Both the position numbers and the translations under genes were made by a program. Below the pieces are notes generated by a model. It was not told the origin of the DNA. It did not search any database and saw only the letters and a list, made by a program, of their open reading frames with translations. This document shows positions 10,024-19,668 of a DNA stretch of 64,000 bases, piece after piece; position 1 is the first letter of the stretch; every line of letters starts with the position of its first letter. The stretch is from Schizochytrium sp. CCTCC M209059 (lineage: Eukaryota > Sar > Bigyra > Thraustochytrida > Thraustochytriidae). Location: positions 1 through 64,000 of the forward strand of contig KN805373.1 of NCBI GenBank assembly GCA_000818945.1, read 5' to 3'.

Positions 10024-11211
10024 TCACGGTGCGCCGGCTTCAAACTTTGCTGCGAGAGCGTCAAGACGACGGTCTTCTTCCTCGCCAGCTGTGTCTTTTC
10101 GAAAGTCGGTAAATCCATCCCAGAACTCGCACACGAGCTTGAGTTGCGCAAACCAGCGTCCGTGCATACGCTCAATACAGAGCTCCGCGGCGCGCGCAGA
10201 GAGAAAGCGAACGATGGCCACGCCCTCCGGATGACGCTCAAAAACAGTCACCTTCTTTACGTCCCCTAGCTTGGCGCACTCGTCGAGAAGGTCCTCTTCG
10301 AGTTCACGCTTGAAATTGGGATCGTCCCTCACCTCTTTGTCGGCAGGATTGAAAAGGTTCTTCAAAACGACGATACGCAATCCTTTACGATCTTCGACAC
10401 CTTCCTCGTTCCACGACAGGGCCTGTTCCTGCTCCATGCGTCGGAGCTTAAGGGCACGGTCCATCGTGTCCGACGTTTCGTGGCCGTCCATACCACCATT
10501 CTTCTGGGCAGGTTGATCCATTGCCCAGGCGGGCTGCTTTGTAGCGCGTTCAACATGCATTTTGGTTTCTGGATCCCCGAGACGCAATTCGCTATCGTCG
10601 AGAATAGTGATGGCGTTGTCGACACTGGGTGCCAGCTTGTATACAACAATAGCGTCTCCCTTTGGCTTGCCGTTGGCGTCCGTATACATTTTCACGCATG
10701 GTTCTCGAGAGAGAGGGTCCGTTTGGAGAAGTCCACATTTGGCAAAATGGTCCGCGAGTTCCTGCGCTGAGGCGTCGAGAGGGACATTTGACACATACAC
10801 TGCAGTGATGGGCCTCTTTCGCTTTGCCCGCTTCTTCTTCGAAGCTGACCCGTCTGTCGCGGAATCATCAGAAGGCGCAAAGGTAGTTTCGAGAGTTGAC
10901 AACTTTGCTGACGAGCTTGCTGCTTCTTCTGTGTTTAAAGGTTCTGCTGAAGGCTTCGTTTTCTCCGCCTGATCGTTGCTTTGCTCGTCAAGAAGAGCTT
11001 GAAGAAGCGCGACCTCTTGTAGTGGCTGCCAGCCTTCCATGGACTCGGTCCACACGAGCGTGGTAGCTGAGATCTTGCCGAGCTCGAGCAGTCTACGCAG
11101 CTCTGGCACGAGCGCCGGGCCCTTTGGCTCTGGTCCACCGTCCGCATACATGAAGCGCGTAAGCTGTGGCAGGCTCGCGTGGCCCTCATTTGCCGCACTT
11201 GTTGACGCCAT
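10024..11211 (-). CDS. HTATSF1: HTATSF1/CUS2-type U2 snRNP splicing factor
   Basis: This 395-residue protein has a GYF_2-like region at residues about 18-75 (ends in TLVWTESMEGWQPL). An RRM follows at about 135-222, with RNP-like strands AVYVSNVPL and GDAIVVYK. A second RRM at about 277-366 is a U2AF-homology motif, containing IVVLKNLF, an acidic helix A (ELEEDLLDECAKLG) and the diagnostic R-x-F loop as RWF at 352-354. This order matches Tat-SF1/CUS2, which binds SF3B1 peptides through its UHM and remodels U2 snRNP. A basic stretch (KKKRAKRKRP, 125-134) is a likely nuclear signal. The start is the ATG at 11209-11211. The long acidic C-terminal tail of the human protein is absent. Confidence 0.88.
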   Translation of the reverse strand: MASTSAANEGHASLPQLTRFMYADGGPEPKGPALVPELRRLLELGKISATTLVWTESMEGWQPLQEVALLQALLDEQSNDQAEKTKPSAEPLNTEEAASSSAKLSTLETTFAPSDDSATDGSASKKKRAKRKRPITAVYVSNVPLDASAQELADHFAKCGLLQTDPLSREPCVKMYTDANGKPKGDAIVVYKLAPSVDNAITILDDSELRLGDPETKMHVERATKQPAWAMDQPAQKNGGMDGHETSDTMDRALKLRRMEQEQALSWNEEGVEDRKGLRIVVLKNLFNPADKEVRDDPNFKRELEEDLLDECAKLGDVKKVTVFERHPEGVAIVRFLSARAAELCIERMHGRWFAQLKLVCEFWDGFTDFRKDTAGEEEDRRLDALAAKFEAGAP

Positions 11212-11758
11212 GATGGACAGCCAGTGCAGCGGTCCGGTCTATGCTATGCGCAAGTCAGAGCTCGTCCCCGTTTGCTCCAGCGCCACCTTCTCAAGGCTCG
11301 CACGAGAGCTCCTCATGCAGCGACTGCAACGCCACGCCACGCAAGGATCATTGCTGGTTGTGCTTTTTGCCTTGCGTGGGTCGCCACGCAAGTGAACACC
11401 CCCAAAAAAAGAATCCTGAAACGAAAAGGGAAGCGAAGGGAAGGAAGAATGCTGAGCAAGCACACAAGCCACAGCCAGTCCTCGAGGACGCCAAGAAGCG
11501 AGCACATTGTCTATTGAATTCAATTTTCCAATAAAAAAGGAAAAGAGTAAAAAATGGGGGGGAAAGGAGAATTTTACATGACACAAAAAGGTGCTTCGTG
11601 CAAGAATCGAAATTCCAGAGCCAAGTTAAGTAGTTTTTATTTATTAATCTGCCTTCCTTCCTTACTTCCTTCCTTTTGACACCACCGCAATCGGCATCAA
11701 CGCAATCAGCACCACCAATCTTGCGGTTTAGTCAACACTATAAAAGTTGTGACAATCT
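11212..11758. other. Spacer between two minus-strand genes
   Basis: This holds the promoter side of HTATSF1 and the 3' flank of the oligopeptidase gene. On the minus strand two overlapping AATAAA hexamers lie at 11636-11641 and 11640-11645, about 115 bases after the oligopeptidase stop, and are a plausible polyadenylation signal. No gene is supported. Confidence 0.55.
11636..11645 (-). terminator. Polyadenylation signal (AATAAATAAA) of the oligopeptidase gene
   Basis: Two overlapping AATAAA motifs on the minus strand lie downstream of the stop at 11759. Confidence 0.5.
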
Positions 11759-14086
11759 TTAGAGACGCGAAACCCCGAGCTGTTCAACAAGGTACGCAAA
11801 CTCGAAGGCCTTCTCCCGAATGTACTTGTAGCGGTCAGACGCGGAAAAGTGGCCACTCGAAAGGTCGACCTTGAGGAGCAAAAGATTGTCGTCGGTTTTC
11901 TTGTCGCGGAGATGAGCAACCCACTTCGCAGGCTCCCAGTACGCGACGCGGGGGTCAAAGAGGCCAGCCGTGACGAGGATGGACGGGTAGTCTTGCGCAG
12001 TAACGTTGTTGATCGGTGAGTAGGAAAGCATGTACTCAAAGTACTTTTCCTCGTTCACGTTGCCCCACTCCGTAAACTCGCCCGTGGTGAGCGGGATCGA
12101 AGTGTCCGACATGGTCGCCACAACGTCCACGAAGGGAACGCCGGCGATGCAGCACTTGAAAAGATGTGGGGCCATGTTCAAGACGGCGCCCATGAGCAAG
12201 CCGCCTGCGGAACGACCTGTAATGCCGAGCTGCTCGGGCTCCGTATACTTTTCAGCAATGAGATGTTCCGCGCAAGAGATGAAGTCGTAAAAAGTGTTCT
12301 TCTTTTGCAGATATTTGCCATGGTCCTCATACCAAGGACGGCCCATCTCGCCGCCACCACGAATGTGTGCGACAACACAGCAAATGCCATAATCCATGAG
12401 CGTGATGAAGGAAGGCGTGAAGTCTGGCTCGTTGCAAATGCCATAGCTGCCGTATCCGCTCAGATAGACGGGGCCCGGGGTACGAGACTCGCGCGAGGCT
12501 TCAAAGCCGACACCCTTGCGGTACACCATGGACATGGGAATCATCACGCCGTCGTGACCACGAGCCTCGAGGCGCTCGCAATGGTAAAGCTCCGGGTCAT
12601 AGTTTGGCACTTCCTTGCGATGCACAAGACGCATGTCCTGAGTTTGCATGTCAATGTCGTATGTCGTGGGCGGCGTCACCATGGACTCATACATGACACG
12701 CACGGTGTTCGTGTCAAAAATCCTGTTGACGCCGAGGCCAACGCTAGAAATGGCGTCCGGAAAACCTTCGATCTTCTTGAGCGAGGGCTCGGCACCACTC
12801 TGGTCGAGAAGCCAGATGGCAGTGAAACCACCCTCACGGCCTTCCACAATGACATGGTTGGCGAAGGCAGTCGTATCCTCAATGTTGACGTCTGGGTCGT
12901 ACGGGATGACGTCGGTCCAGTTCTCACGACGCGGGTCTTCGACGGGTGCAGACATGAGCTTTTGGTTTTTGGCACCGTCCGCATTGGTGACAATGTAAAA
13001 CTTGTCGCCACAATGGTCGAGCGAGTAGCGCAACCCGTCGGTGCGAGCGTGGACAAGCGTCATCTCGTCGCCAAATTGGGCAGTTTCGAGATCGAGGATG
13101 CGGATCTCGGTGGCCTCGGCGGTGCCGGACTCGCACATGATGAAGCGTCCGCTGAGGGACTTGCCAAAGCCCATCCAGTACTCCTCGTCCGACTCCTCGT
13201 GCAAAAGTTTGTCCTCAGAAAAGTCAGTTCCCATGCGGTGCCAGTAGAGCTTGTACGGGCGATGGGCCTCGTCGTGCACGGCGTAGAAAACGCTCTCGTT
13301 GTCCTTGCCCCAGACGAGGCGGCCGGTGAGTTCCGGGAGCTTTTCGGGGATTGCGCGGCCAGTGCGTGTGTCGAAAAACTTGGCATTGTACGTTTCGAAT
13401 CCGGTCTCATCAAGAGAGTACGCGAGAATTTGATGATCCGGAGACGGCGAGAGTCCGCCGAGGTCGCAGTGCTTTTTACCCTTGGCCTCCTTGTTCATGT
13501 CGAGGAGGATCTCCTCGCTGGCACTACCTACTTCTTCCTCGGACCTGGCGCGACAGTAGATCCGGTACGACTTGCCCTTGATGGTGCGCGAGTAGTACCA
13601 GTAGTCGCCGTACGGGTAGGGCACCGAGTCTTCGGTTTCCTTGACATGGCTAAGCATGTCCTTGTAAAGCGCCTTGGACAGGGGCTTAAGATGGCGCGTT
13701 TGGTACTCGCAGTAGGCGTTTTCGCGGCGAAGGTGTGCGATTACCTCGGGTGCCTTGCGATCGTCGTCGCGCATCCAAAAGTAGTCGTCCATGAGTTCCT
13801 TGGGCGGATCCATCGGGTTTGCGCCTCGGTTCTGGCCCTCAACCTTGCCAACGAGCACCTTGGTCGGGCGTTTCTCCGCCACGGGCGGCACGCTCGCAGC
13901 CTTGTCGCTCAGCGCGCGCCGCCGCATCCGGCTCGCGGCCAAGAGTCCCAGCGCGGATACGGCTCCGAACGCGAGCTTTACGCCGCGCCCATCAAAGAAG
14001 CTCCCGCCGCCTCCGCCGCCGCCGCCGCCATTGCGGCCTCGCGTCTCCACGGCGCCGGTCGCCTCGCCTGGCTCAAGGATCGCCAT
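11759..14086 (-). CDS. Oligopeptidase B-type serine peptidase with N-terminal membrane segment
   Basis: This encodes a 775-residue prolyl-oligopeptidase family (S9A) enzyme expected to cleave short peptides after Arg or Lys. The C-terminal hydrolase domain carries the triad Ser626 (GRSAGG), Asp711 (GLFDPRV) and His746 (SGHFS). It also carries oligopeptidase B landmarks such as HIRGGGEMGRPWYEDHGKY, IPLTTGEFTEWGN and YWEPAKWVAHLRDKKTDDN. A beta-propeller domain precedes it. Unlike classical soluble oligopeptidase B, the first about 70 residues hold a run of nine Gly followed by a hydrophobic stretch (about 36-53) and then RMRRR, which looks like a signal anchor or an organelle-targeting segment. 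The frame extends upstream only through a GTG, so the first ATG (14084-14086) is used. Confidence 0.9.
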   Translation of the reverse strand: MAILEPGEATGAVETRGRNGGGGGGGGGSFFDGRGVKLAFGAVSALGLLAASRMRRRALSDKAASVPPVAEKRPTKVLVGKVEGQNRGANPMDPPKELMDDYFWMRDDDRKAPEVIAHLRRENAYCEYQTRHLKPLSKALYKDMLSHVKETEDSVPYPYGDYWYYSRTIKGKSYRIYCRARSEEEVGSASEEILLDMNKEAKGKKHCDLGGLSPSPDHQILAYSLDETGFETYNAKFFDTRTGRAIPEKLPELTGRLVWGKDNESVFYAVHDEAHRPYKLYWHRMGTDFSEDKLLHEESDEEYWMGFGKSLSGRFIMCESGTAEATEIRILDLETAQFGDEMTLVHARTDGLRYSLDHCGDKFYIVTNADGAKNQKLMSAPVEDPRRENWTDVIPYDPDVNIEDTTAFANHVIVEGREGGFTAIWLLDQSGAEPSLKKIEGFPDAISSVGLGVNRIFDTNTVRVMYESMVTPPTTYDIDMQTQDMRLVHRKEVPNYDPELYHCERLEARGHDGVMIPMSMVYRKGVGFEASRESRTPGPVYLSGYGSYGICNEPDFTPSFITLMDYGICCVVAHIRGGGEMGRPWYEDHGKYLQKKNTFYDFISCAEHLIAEKYTEPEQLGITGRSAGGLLMGAVLNMAPHLFKCCIAGVPFVDVVATMSDTSIPLTTGEFTEWGNVNEEKYFEYMLSYSPINNVTAQDYPSILVTAGLFDPRVAYWEPAKWVAHLRDKKTDDNLLLLKVDLSSGHFSASDRYKYIREKAFEFAYLVEQLGVSRL

Positions 14087-14358
14087 GCTCTTCGCTCTCC
14101 CGCGTCGGTCGCCTTCGCTCTCGTCGTCGCCCACGGGTCCGCTCGATCGAAGGCTCGCTCGCTCTGGCTGGAGAGTTCGTAATTTGCTTCTTCGCCAAAG
14201 ATCGTGCTTTCATTTGGACCAGCCTGTCAATGTCGATGTGCGAAAAAGAACTATCTAACGTAAGTGCAGAAGCTTGAGATGCATCATCCGCGGCAACGTC
14301 GGTGCGGCGGCCAGCGATGCCGGGAGCGCCGGATAAGGCATGATAGTTGGCATGGAGA

Positions 14359-14690
14359 GTGACGGGCTGGCTCTTGCATGAGCTCATGTGATGATGCGAA
14401 AGGCGTTCGTACGCTTGCGATGGGACTGGCCCTGGATGGCGCAACGAGCAGAGCAAGCTTTTCACGCTGCCAGATCAAGGCATCAGCACGACTGAAACTT
14501 AACGCTACTGGCGAAAATCAAAGTGATGGGCTGACTTTTGCATAAGCTCATGTGATGATGCGAAAGATGTCCGTACGCTTTGGGATGGCCCTGGCTGGCT
14601 GTCTCGCGCAATGGCGCAACGAGCAAGCTTCTCACGCTGCCAGATCAAGGCATCAGCACGATTGAAAATTATCGCTACTGGCGAAAATCA
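14359..14690. repeat. Tandem duplication, about 164-bp unit
   Basis: Copy 1 (14359-14520) and copy 2 (14523-14690) share the start gtgacgggctgg / gtgatgggctga, a central agctcatgtgatgatgcg, and the end cgctactggcgaaaatca. They differ by scattered substitutions and a short insertion in copy 2. Confidence 0.9.
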
Positions 14691-14946
14691 TGGCTCATTA
14701 CGTGAAGCACCAACATTTCGGCGTTGAACATGGAGCCTTGAACAACGATGACAATCTTGCAACCAAATTTTGATGACAGATATACTGACTTTCGGCGGAC
14801 CAGGAGCACAGCAAAACATGGCCGAGTTCGAGTTCGTAAAGTCCCGACAAGCTCTCGCGACATGGCACCAAGAATGGACAACTTTGCTTGGAACAACTCC
14901 GTGCATGTTGTCTGCTTGGCATCGACACATCCAGCCTGACTGGCTG

Positions 14947-15022
14947 TGGCTGGCTAGCTGGCTGGCCATCAAAAACAGCAGCATCCACAACCTCAGCCAG
15001 CCAGCCAGCCAGCCAGCCAGCA
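14947..15022. repeat. Inverted CTGG / CCAG tetranucleotide tracts
   Basis: A tggctggctagctggctgg arm (14947-14966) is followed after about 28 bases by a CCAG tract (14995-15022). The arms are complementary and could fold into a hairpin. Confidence 0.75.
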
Positions 15023-16186
15023 CCAGTGCTTCCTTCCTCCGCACGGCCGTCACCTCGCAGCCACACCGTCCATGTGCAATCTTCTCCTGGCATGGCTGGC
15101 CATGTCTCCCCCGTGCCACATTCCCACGTATGTCACAACAGCCCTTCCTTACGACCGCAAGGCCCTGACCGCCTTCTCCGACGCGGGAAGACGGCATTCG
15201 CCCGAGCGCATCTCCGCGGCGCACACCCTCCCTCTCGCGTCCTGTTCCCCGTCCCGATCATCTGCTGCTGCTGCTAAGCCGTCTCGCGTCGCCCTGAGTG
15301 TCCCCGCCTCTGCCGCCATGGCCGCTAGGGCGTGCACCGCTCGCTGCTTGTACTTGTAGTCGCGCTGGCCTGCGAGCCTGCTTGCGCATACGTCCCAGGA
15401 TTGCTCCGTCGCCGCGCACAACGCGAAGGTGCACAAGGCGCGTCGGACGAGGGGGGGCGCATTCGCTCGCCACTTGGGCAAAAACACTGCGACTTGCGGG
15501 ACAAGTCACTTGTTGATTAGCACGACTACAGTAGTATACGTAGTACTACATTCTTGCCTGCTCGGCGACGCGGTGCACGATGGTTTCTTCGCGCTGTTTT
15601 GCTCACCTTGGCTTGGTTTGGCTTGGCTTGACGTGGCGCGGCGCGGATTTTCACAATCTATCGGCGGCCGTCCGCGGAGAACGAAGCGACGGGACACCGC
15701 CGTTCGATGAAGTAGGCTAGCATTGGTACCGGCATCGGCATCGGCATCGGCAGCGAGGGCAACCTGCCCAGTTACGTACGTACTACTACCGCTTTGCGCC
15801 TTCCTTCTTTCCCTCTTTCCTTTTTTCTTTCTTCCTCTGCTGCGCTGGCAGCTCACGCGCCTTTAACTTTTTTCTTCCTTTCTTTTATCTTACTTTACTT
15901 TGTTTTATTTTATTTTATTCTATTTTCTGGCTGGCTGGCTGGCTGGTCGCAGAGAAATGAAAGACTGGAGCTCCCTCCGACTTGCTGGCGCGCGAAAGTT
16001 GATTTGTTCCGGGCGGGGCAAGTCGAAAGCTGAGGTTCGTTTGGCGTCATCATCGGTGATTACGTTTCGAAAAAAAAGTTTCATTCCTGATTTGGACTTG
16101 GTTGACTTTCCGTCCGCAGCGCAAGCAGAGGGCGAAAGGCACGCGCGGGACGGAGACCGGTGCCGCGCCCGGCCGAGCGCGCGAGG

Positions 16187-17416
16187 ATGGCGCCGCACGT
16201 GCAGAGCACCACGGCGGTGACGCGGGTGGTGGCGACGCCGAAGCAGCCCCAGCCCCAGCAGCAGCAGCAGCAGCAGCAGCCGCGCGAGAGCGGCAAGCAT
16301 GAGTGCGCGCGGCGCAAACGGTACGAAGCACAAGGACGGCGGCCGCCGTTCGCCGCCGAGGAGGCCCTCGCGAACCTCCTAGGCCTGAGGTACTACGAGG
16401 ACCTCCGGACGCTCATGTTCTGCTGCGTGTATTTTACCCTCGTCGGACTCCAGCTCAAGTACGAGGTCCCCTTCCGAAGCGCGCGCTTCCTCGTCTTCTG
16501 GCTCACGGCCTTTGTGTCCTTTCAAGGCGCCGTTACCGTGCACAACGCTGTGCACTGCCCAATCTTCAAGCAAACGTGGAAAAACCAAATCTTTCAGACC
16601 GTGCTCTCCGTCTGGTTTGGCCACTGCGCATCCTCGTACGTGCCCGGACACAACCTGAGCCACCACCGGAACCTTCAGACCAATAAGGATGTGATGCGCA
16701 CGACCAAGATGAAGTTCCGATGGAACTTTCTTAATGGCTTGCTCTTCATGCCCACCATCCTCATCAGCACGTCGGCCAACGACGCTGCCTACTTCAATGC
16801 CCAAGCGACCCTTAAACGGCCCATCTACTACCAGCTGCGCTTCGAGGCCCTCGTTTATGTTAGCTTTCAGCTACTCGTGGCCTCTGTGAGCCCGGAAAAG
16901 TGGCTTTTCGTCTGCTGGCTCCCCTGCCTCATTGGCAAGTATGGCATCATCTCGCTCAACATGCTGCAGCATGACGGAGTCGATACCGAGTCCAAGTACA
17001 ACCACAGCAGGAACTTTGTCGGCCCCATCCTCAACTACTTTTGCTTCAACAATGGCTACCATGGTATTCACCACATGTTTCCCGGCAAGCACTGGTGCCT
17101 GCTCAAGCATGAGCACGAGACGCGTGTCAAGCCCCACATCCACCCGAATTTGGACCAGGACAACATTTTCGCCTTCATGTTCGAGCAGTTTATCTACCCT
17201 GGCAAGCGCATTGATTATTTGGGCAACCCTGTGCCTATCATCGATGATGGTCCCGATGAACCCTGGTTCTACTCTACCACAGAGACCTGGTCCGACCGCG
17301 ACGTCGATCCGCGCGTCTGGTCCAAGAAGATCAACCAGTACGGACCTGACGGAAAGCCTGCGGGGCCGGTGGGCGGTATGGCCCCACGTGCGGCCAAATC
17401 ATACACGACCATGTAG
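16187..17416 (+). CDS. Membrane fatty-acid desaturase family protein
   Basis: This 409-residue integral membrane protein has three histidine boxes: HNAVH at 119-123, HNLSHH at 155-160 and HGIHH at 292-296, the di-iron ligands of membrane desaturases and hydroxylases. Hydrophobic segments flank the boxes (for example around 84-115 and 225-255). There is no cytochrome b5 domain, so it is not a typical front-end desaturase, and an external electron donor is expected. The N-terminus carries a polyglutamine run (near residues 24-32, CAG repeats). The last about 60 residues are polar. The frame is open upstream from a GTG at 16160, and 16187 is the first ATG. The substrate (fatty acyl lipid, sphingolipid or other) cannot be read from the sequence. 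Confidence 0.85.
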   Translation: MAPHVQSTTAVTRVVATPKQPQPQQQQQQQQPRESGKHECARRKRYEAQGRRPPFAAEEALANLLGLRYYEDLRTLMFCCVYFTLVGLQLKYEVPFRSARFLVFWLTAFVSFQGAVTVHNAVHCPIFKQTWKNQIFQTVLSVWFGHCASSYVPGHNLSHHRNLQTNKDVMRTTKMKFRWNFLNGLLFMPTILISTSANDAAYFNAQATLKRPIYYQLRFEALVYVSFQLLVASVSPEKWLFVCWLPCLIGKYGIISLNMLQHDGVDTESKYNHSRNFVGPILNYFCFNNGYHGIHHMFPGKHWCLLKHEHETRVKPHIHPNLDQDNIFAFMFEQFIYPGKRIDYLGNPVPIIDDGPDEPWFYSTTETWSDRDVDPRVWSKKINQYGPDGKPAGPVGGMAPRAAKSYTTM

Positions 17417-18276
17417 GGACCAAGCCAAGCCACTGCTTCACATATCAGACCATTAGACCATTTTGCCGGCGCGATGCTGGCCTGCTTGCTTGACTGTTTG
17501 CTTACTTGCTTTCTTATTTGCTTTTTTTCTCTGTTTTTGGAAATAAAAAATGCAAGCAAGTCATGATGCAGTCTCGTGTCTACGTGGGATTGCCTTTGTG
17601 CGTGTGTGCGTGTGTGCGTGTATCTCTTCGTGCGCACGAACGAAGTGCGTTTGACAAATTTGTTTTGCTCACGTCAAGAATCGCAAGTCCCAAACTCTAA
17701 TTCATTTTCTCCTTTTACTTATTTCTCTCCTCTCCTCTATTCCCCTCCCCCCCAAAGCAGCCACTTGTCGCAGTCCACGAAGTTTGTAGGCCAACGTTTA
17801 GTCTGGTTGCGGAAGTTCTCAAGGACTTTGTTCTCTCCTTCACTAACGAAGAACTACACGCACGTCTTTATACTCGTAAACGAAACGGCAAGACATTTTC
17901 TTTGTTGGCGTTATTTATTCTTTGGGTCTTCTACGAGTTCGTGCGTTCTGCTCTCTGTTCCCTCGACTCTCGAGCGCACTACTGCCTCGACGGGCCAACA
18001 GGATCCAAAGAAGAAGAAGAAGCTGGATTCTGCCTTGAGCCGGGGGCCAAAGTCCGTCTTTTCGAGACTTACGTGTCACCCCCCCTTTCCCCCCTTCAGT
18101 CTCATTATGCTGGGAAAGAGCCAGGATATACCTCAAACGTCCGTATTTCAATTCGATCTTCCCATTCCCTCTCTCTCTCTCTTTTGCTTTCAGACTCGCT
18201 CTCACTCTCGCTCGCGTGCTCGCGCTCGGACATTTCTCTATGGATGTGCGCGCATCCCGCGAGACGGACTGTTTGC
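17417..18276. other. Convergent spacer
   Basis: This is the 3' flank of the desaturase (AATAAA at 17542) and of the minus-strand membrane protein. It is pyrimidine-rich on the plus strand around 17690-17760 and 18160-18235. No gene is supported. Confidence 0.55.
17542..17547 (+). terminator. AATAAA polyadenylation signal of the desaturase gene
   Basis: An AATAAA hexamer lies 126 bases after the desaturase stop, in T/A-rich sequence. Confidence 0.55.
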
Positions 18277-18756
18277 TTAGAGAAAATGGCTGTGCTTGGT
18301 TGCCTTGTTGTAGAGACGGTAAAAGAAGGCAGAGACGGCCCCCAGCGCCGTCAACAGGATGATGAATGGCAACTTCCAGCCGCCCTGCGAAGCCGTAGCC
18401 TTCTCCTTGGCCTTGTTGACTTTGCCCAGGACCGAGAGCTCGACCTTTTCGAGATTCTTTTCAATGTTTTGCTCGCTTTCGTGAATCTTGTCCAGCATTT
18501 CCTCAAAGTGCTTGTTCACGCGCGCCAGCTCATTCTCGAGCCGGTGATGCAGCTCTTCGAGCTTGCGGTCGTTCTTCTCCGCCGTCATCTCCAGCATCTT
18601 GACAAAGTCCGTCTCCTTGAGCAGCTTCACAAGTTCCTCATCCTCTTCGTCGGTCTCCTTCGCCGCTGTGCGCTCGCGCCGCGCCTCCGCCTTGCCAAAA
18701 CACGCAGCCGCCACAACCGCCGCCAGCAACAGAAGCCACGCCGTCGCGACCCTCAT
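18277..18756 (-). CDS. Small type I membrane protein with luminal coiled coil
   Basis: This 159-residue protein has a clear signal peptide (residues 1 to about 24, WLLLLAAVVAAACFG core). A charged helical region of about 85 residues (about 35-120) follows with heptad character, then a transmembrane segment (about 127-145, LPFIILLTALGAVSAFFY). A short basic tail ends in HFL. The build (luminal coiled coil, single C-terminal membrane span, short tail with a terminal bulky hydrophobic pair) resembles cargo receptors and L-type lectin stalks of the early secretory pathway. No lectin or GOLD domain is present, so function is unknown. The start is the ATG at 18754-18756. Confidence 0.75.
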   Translation of the reverse strand: MRVATAWLLLLAAVVAAACFGKAEARRERTAAKETDEEDEELVKLLKETDFVKMLEMTAEKNDRKLEELHHRLENELARVNKHFEEMLDKIHESEQNIEKNLEKVELSVLGKVNKAKEKATASQGGWKLPFIILLTALGAVSAFFYRLYNKATKHSHFL

Positions 18757-19122
18757 GACTGACTGACTGACCGACTGGCTGACTTACTGTCTGTCTACCT
18801 CTCCGCGTCGAGCGACCGCCTTGGCCTTGCGGTCGTCCCCGCGCTCAGCCCCTCCGCCGTCGCCGCCGCACTCCGCGCGCCGCGAGGCTTCGTGTCCGCG
18901 GTCCAGGTGGTCTGCGATCAAGCTTGGCCTAACGAGCCAAGATCAAGATCATCCATCCCCTGTCTTACTGTCAATAAGCAGCATTTGGTCACCTCCAATT
19001 GAGGTAGTAAACATGTGACAGCGTGCTCGCTCTCAGATCTGGCCATACGCTCGAACGGAATGCAAGGTCTGTTGCGAATCTAGCACAGAGAAAAGATAAC
19101 AGCCTTGAATGCAAGCACGCAT

Positions 19123-19173
<51 letters not shown>

Positions 19174-19668
19174 GACACGCAGACACGCAGACACGCACAG
19201 ATTTCTTTTTTCCCCCAACGAAAATACATTCCAGGCCTACGCGACGCAAAGTCGGTGTGTGAAAAGGCCTGCAAACATCTACCAGGCGCTCAGTTTCGCA
19301 AGGCCCCAAAACGAATCGAACTAATAGTGCAAGCAAAAAGCGCATACCAAAGAAATGCTCGCTCCCATTGATCAGTTATCCATTCATCCATCCAGGAAGG
19401 AAGGTACGTATTGTCGTCAACCAGACAAAAGTGAACTTTTCTTTGCCACAAGGCTACAAGACGAATCGGAATGACAAAGCAGGCAAAAAAGCAAACGAAA
19501 GAAACGCTTTGGTAGGTGAAGACCGTAATTATCGGTCAGCTATCCAGATAGGAAGGTATCGTCGTCGTGGTCGTCGTCGTTGTGGTCGTCGACATCCTGG
19601 AAAGGACGTGAGGAAGAGGCTGGTTAAATCAGAATGATATTGGTGGTGGCTAGGAGGGGTGTACAGGC
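18757..19668. other. Spacer between two minus-strand genes, with microsatellite
   Basis: This lies upstream of the small membrane protein and downstream of centrin. It contains GACT tetranucleotides right before the gene (about 18757-18775), an ACGC microsatellite and a GTCGTC-rich stretch at 19556-19595. No gene is supported. Confidence 0.55.
19119..19198. repeat. (ACGC)n microsatellite ending in ACGCAGAC units
   Basis: About 13 ACGC units are followed by three ACGCAGAC-type units. Confidence 0.95.

Larger units (their letters stand above)
14087..16186. other. 2.1-kb divergent promoter region with duplications
   Basis: This region separates the divergent oligopeptidase and desaturase genes. 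It contains a tandem duplication of about 165 bp (14359-14690), CTGG/CCAG inverted repeats (14947-15022), a second CTGG run (15938-15953) and T-rich sequence around 15800-15930. Several short open frames exist but none has codon structure or similarity that I can support. Confidence 0.55.

Noticed and set aside
12164..14182. 672-codon plus-strand open frame antisense to the oligopeptidase gene
   Set aside because: It mirrors the coding strand of a well-supported enzyme in biased GC-rich codons and shows no domain of its own.
14688..15277. Open frames on both strands around the CTGG/CCAG tracts
   Set aside because: Their coding potential derives from the tetranucleotide repeats (repeated Ala-Ser-Gln-Pro or Trp-Leu-Ala-Gly).
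19600..19668. Extra 3' exon of centrin after a GTAAGC overlapping the stop
   Set aside because: Splicing to the best acceptor (TTTCCAG, near 19600) would add a polyThr tail unlike centrins. The unspliced end already matches the normal length.
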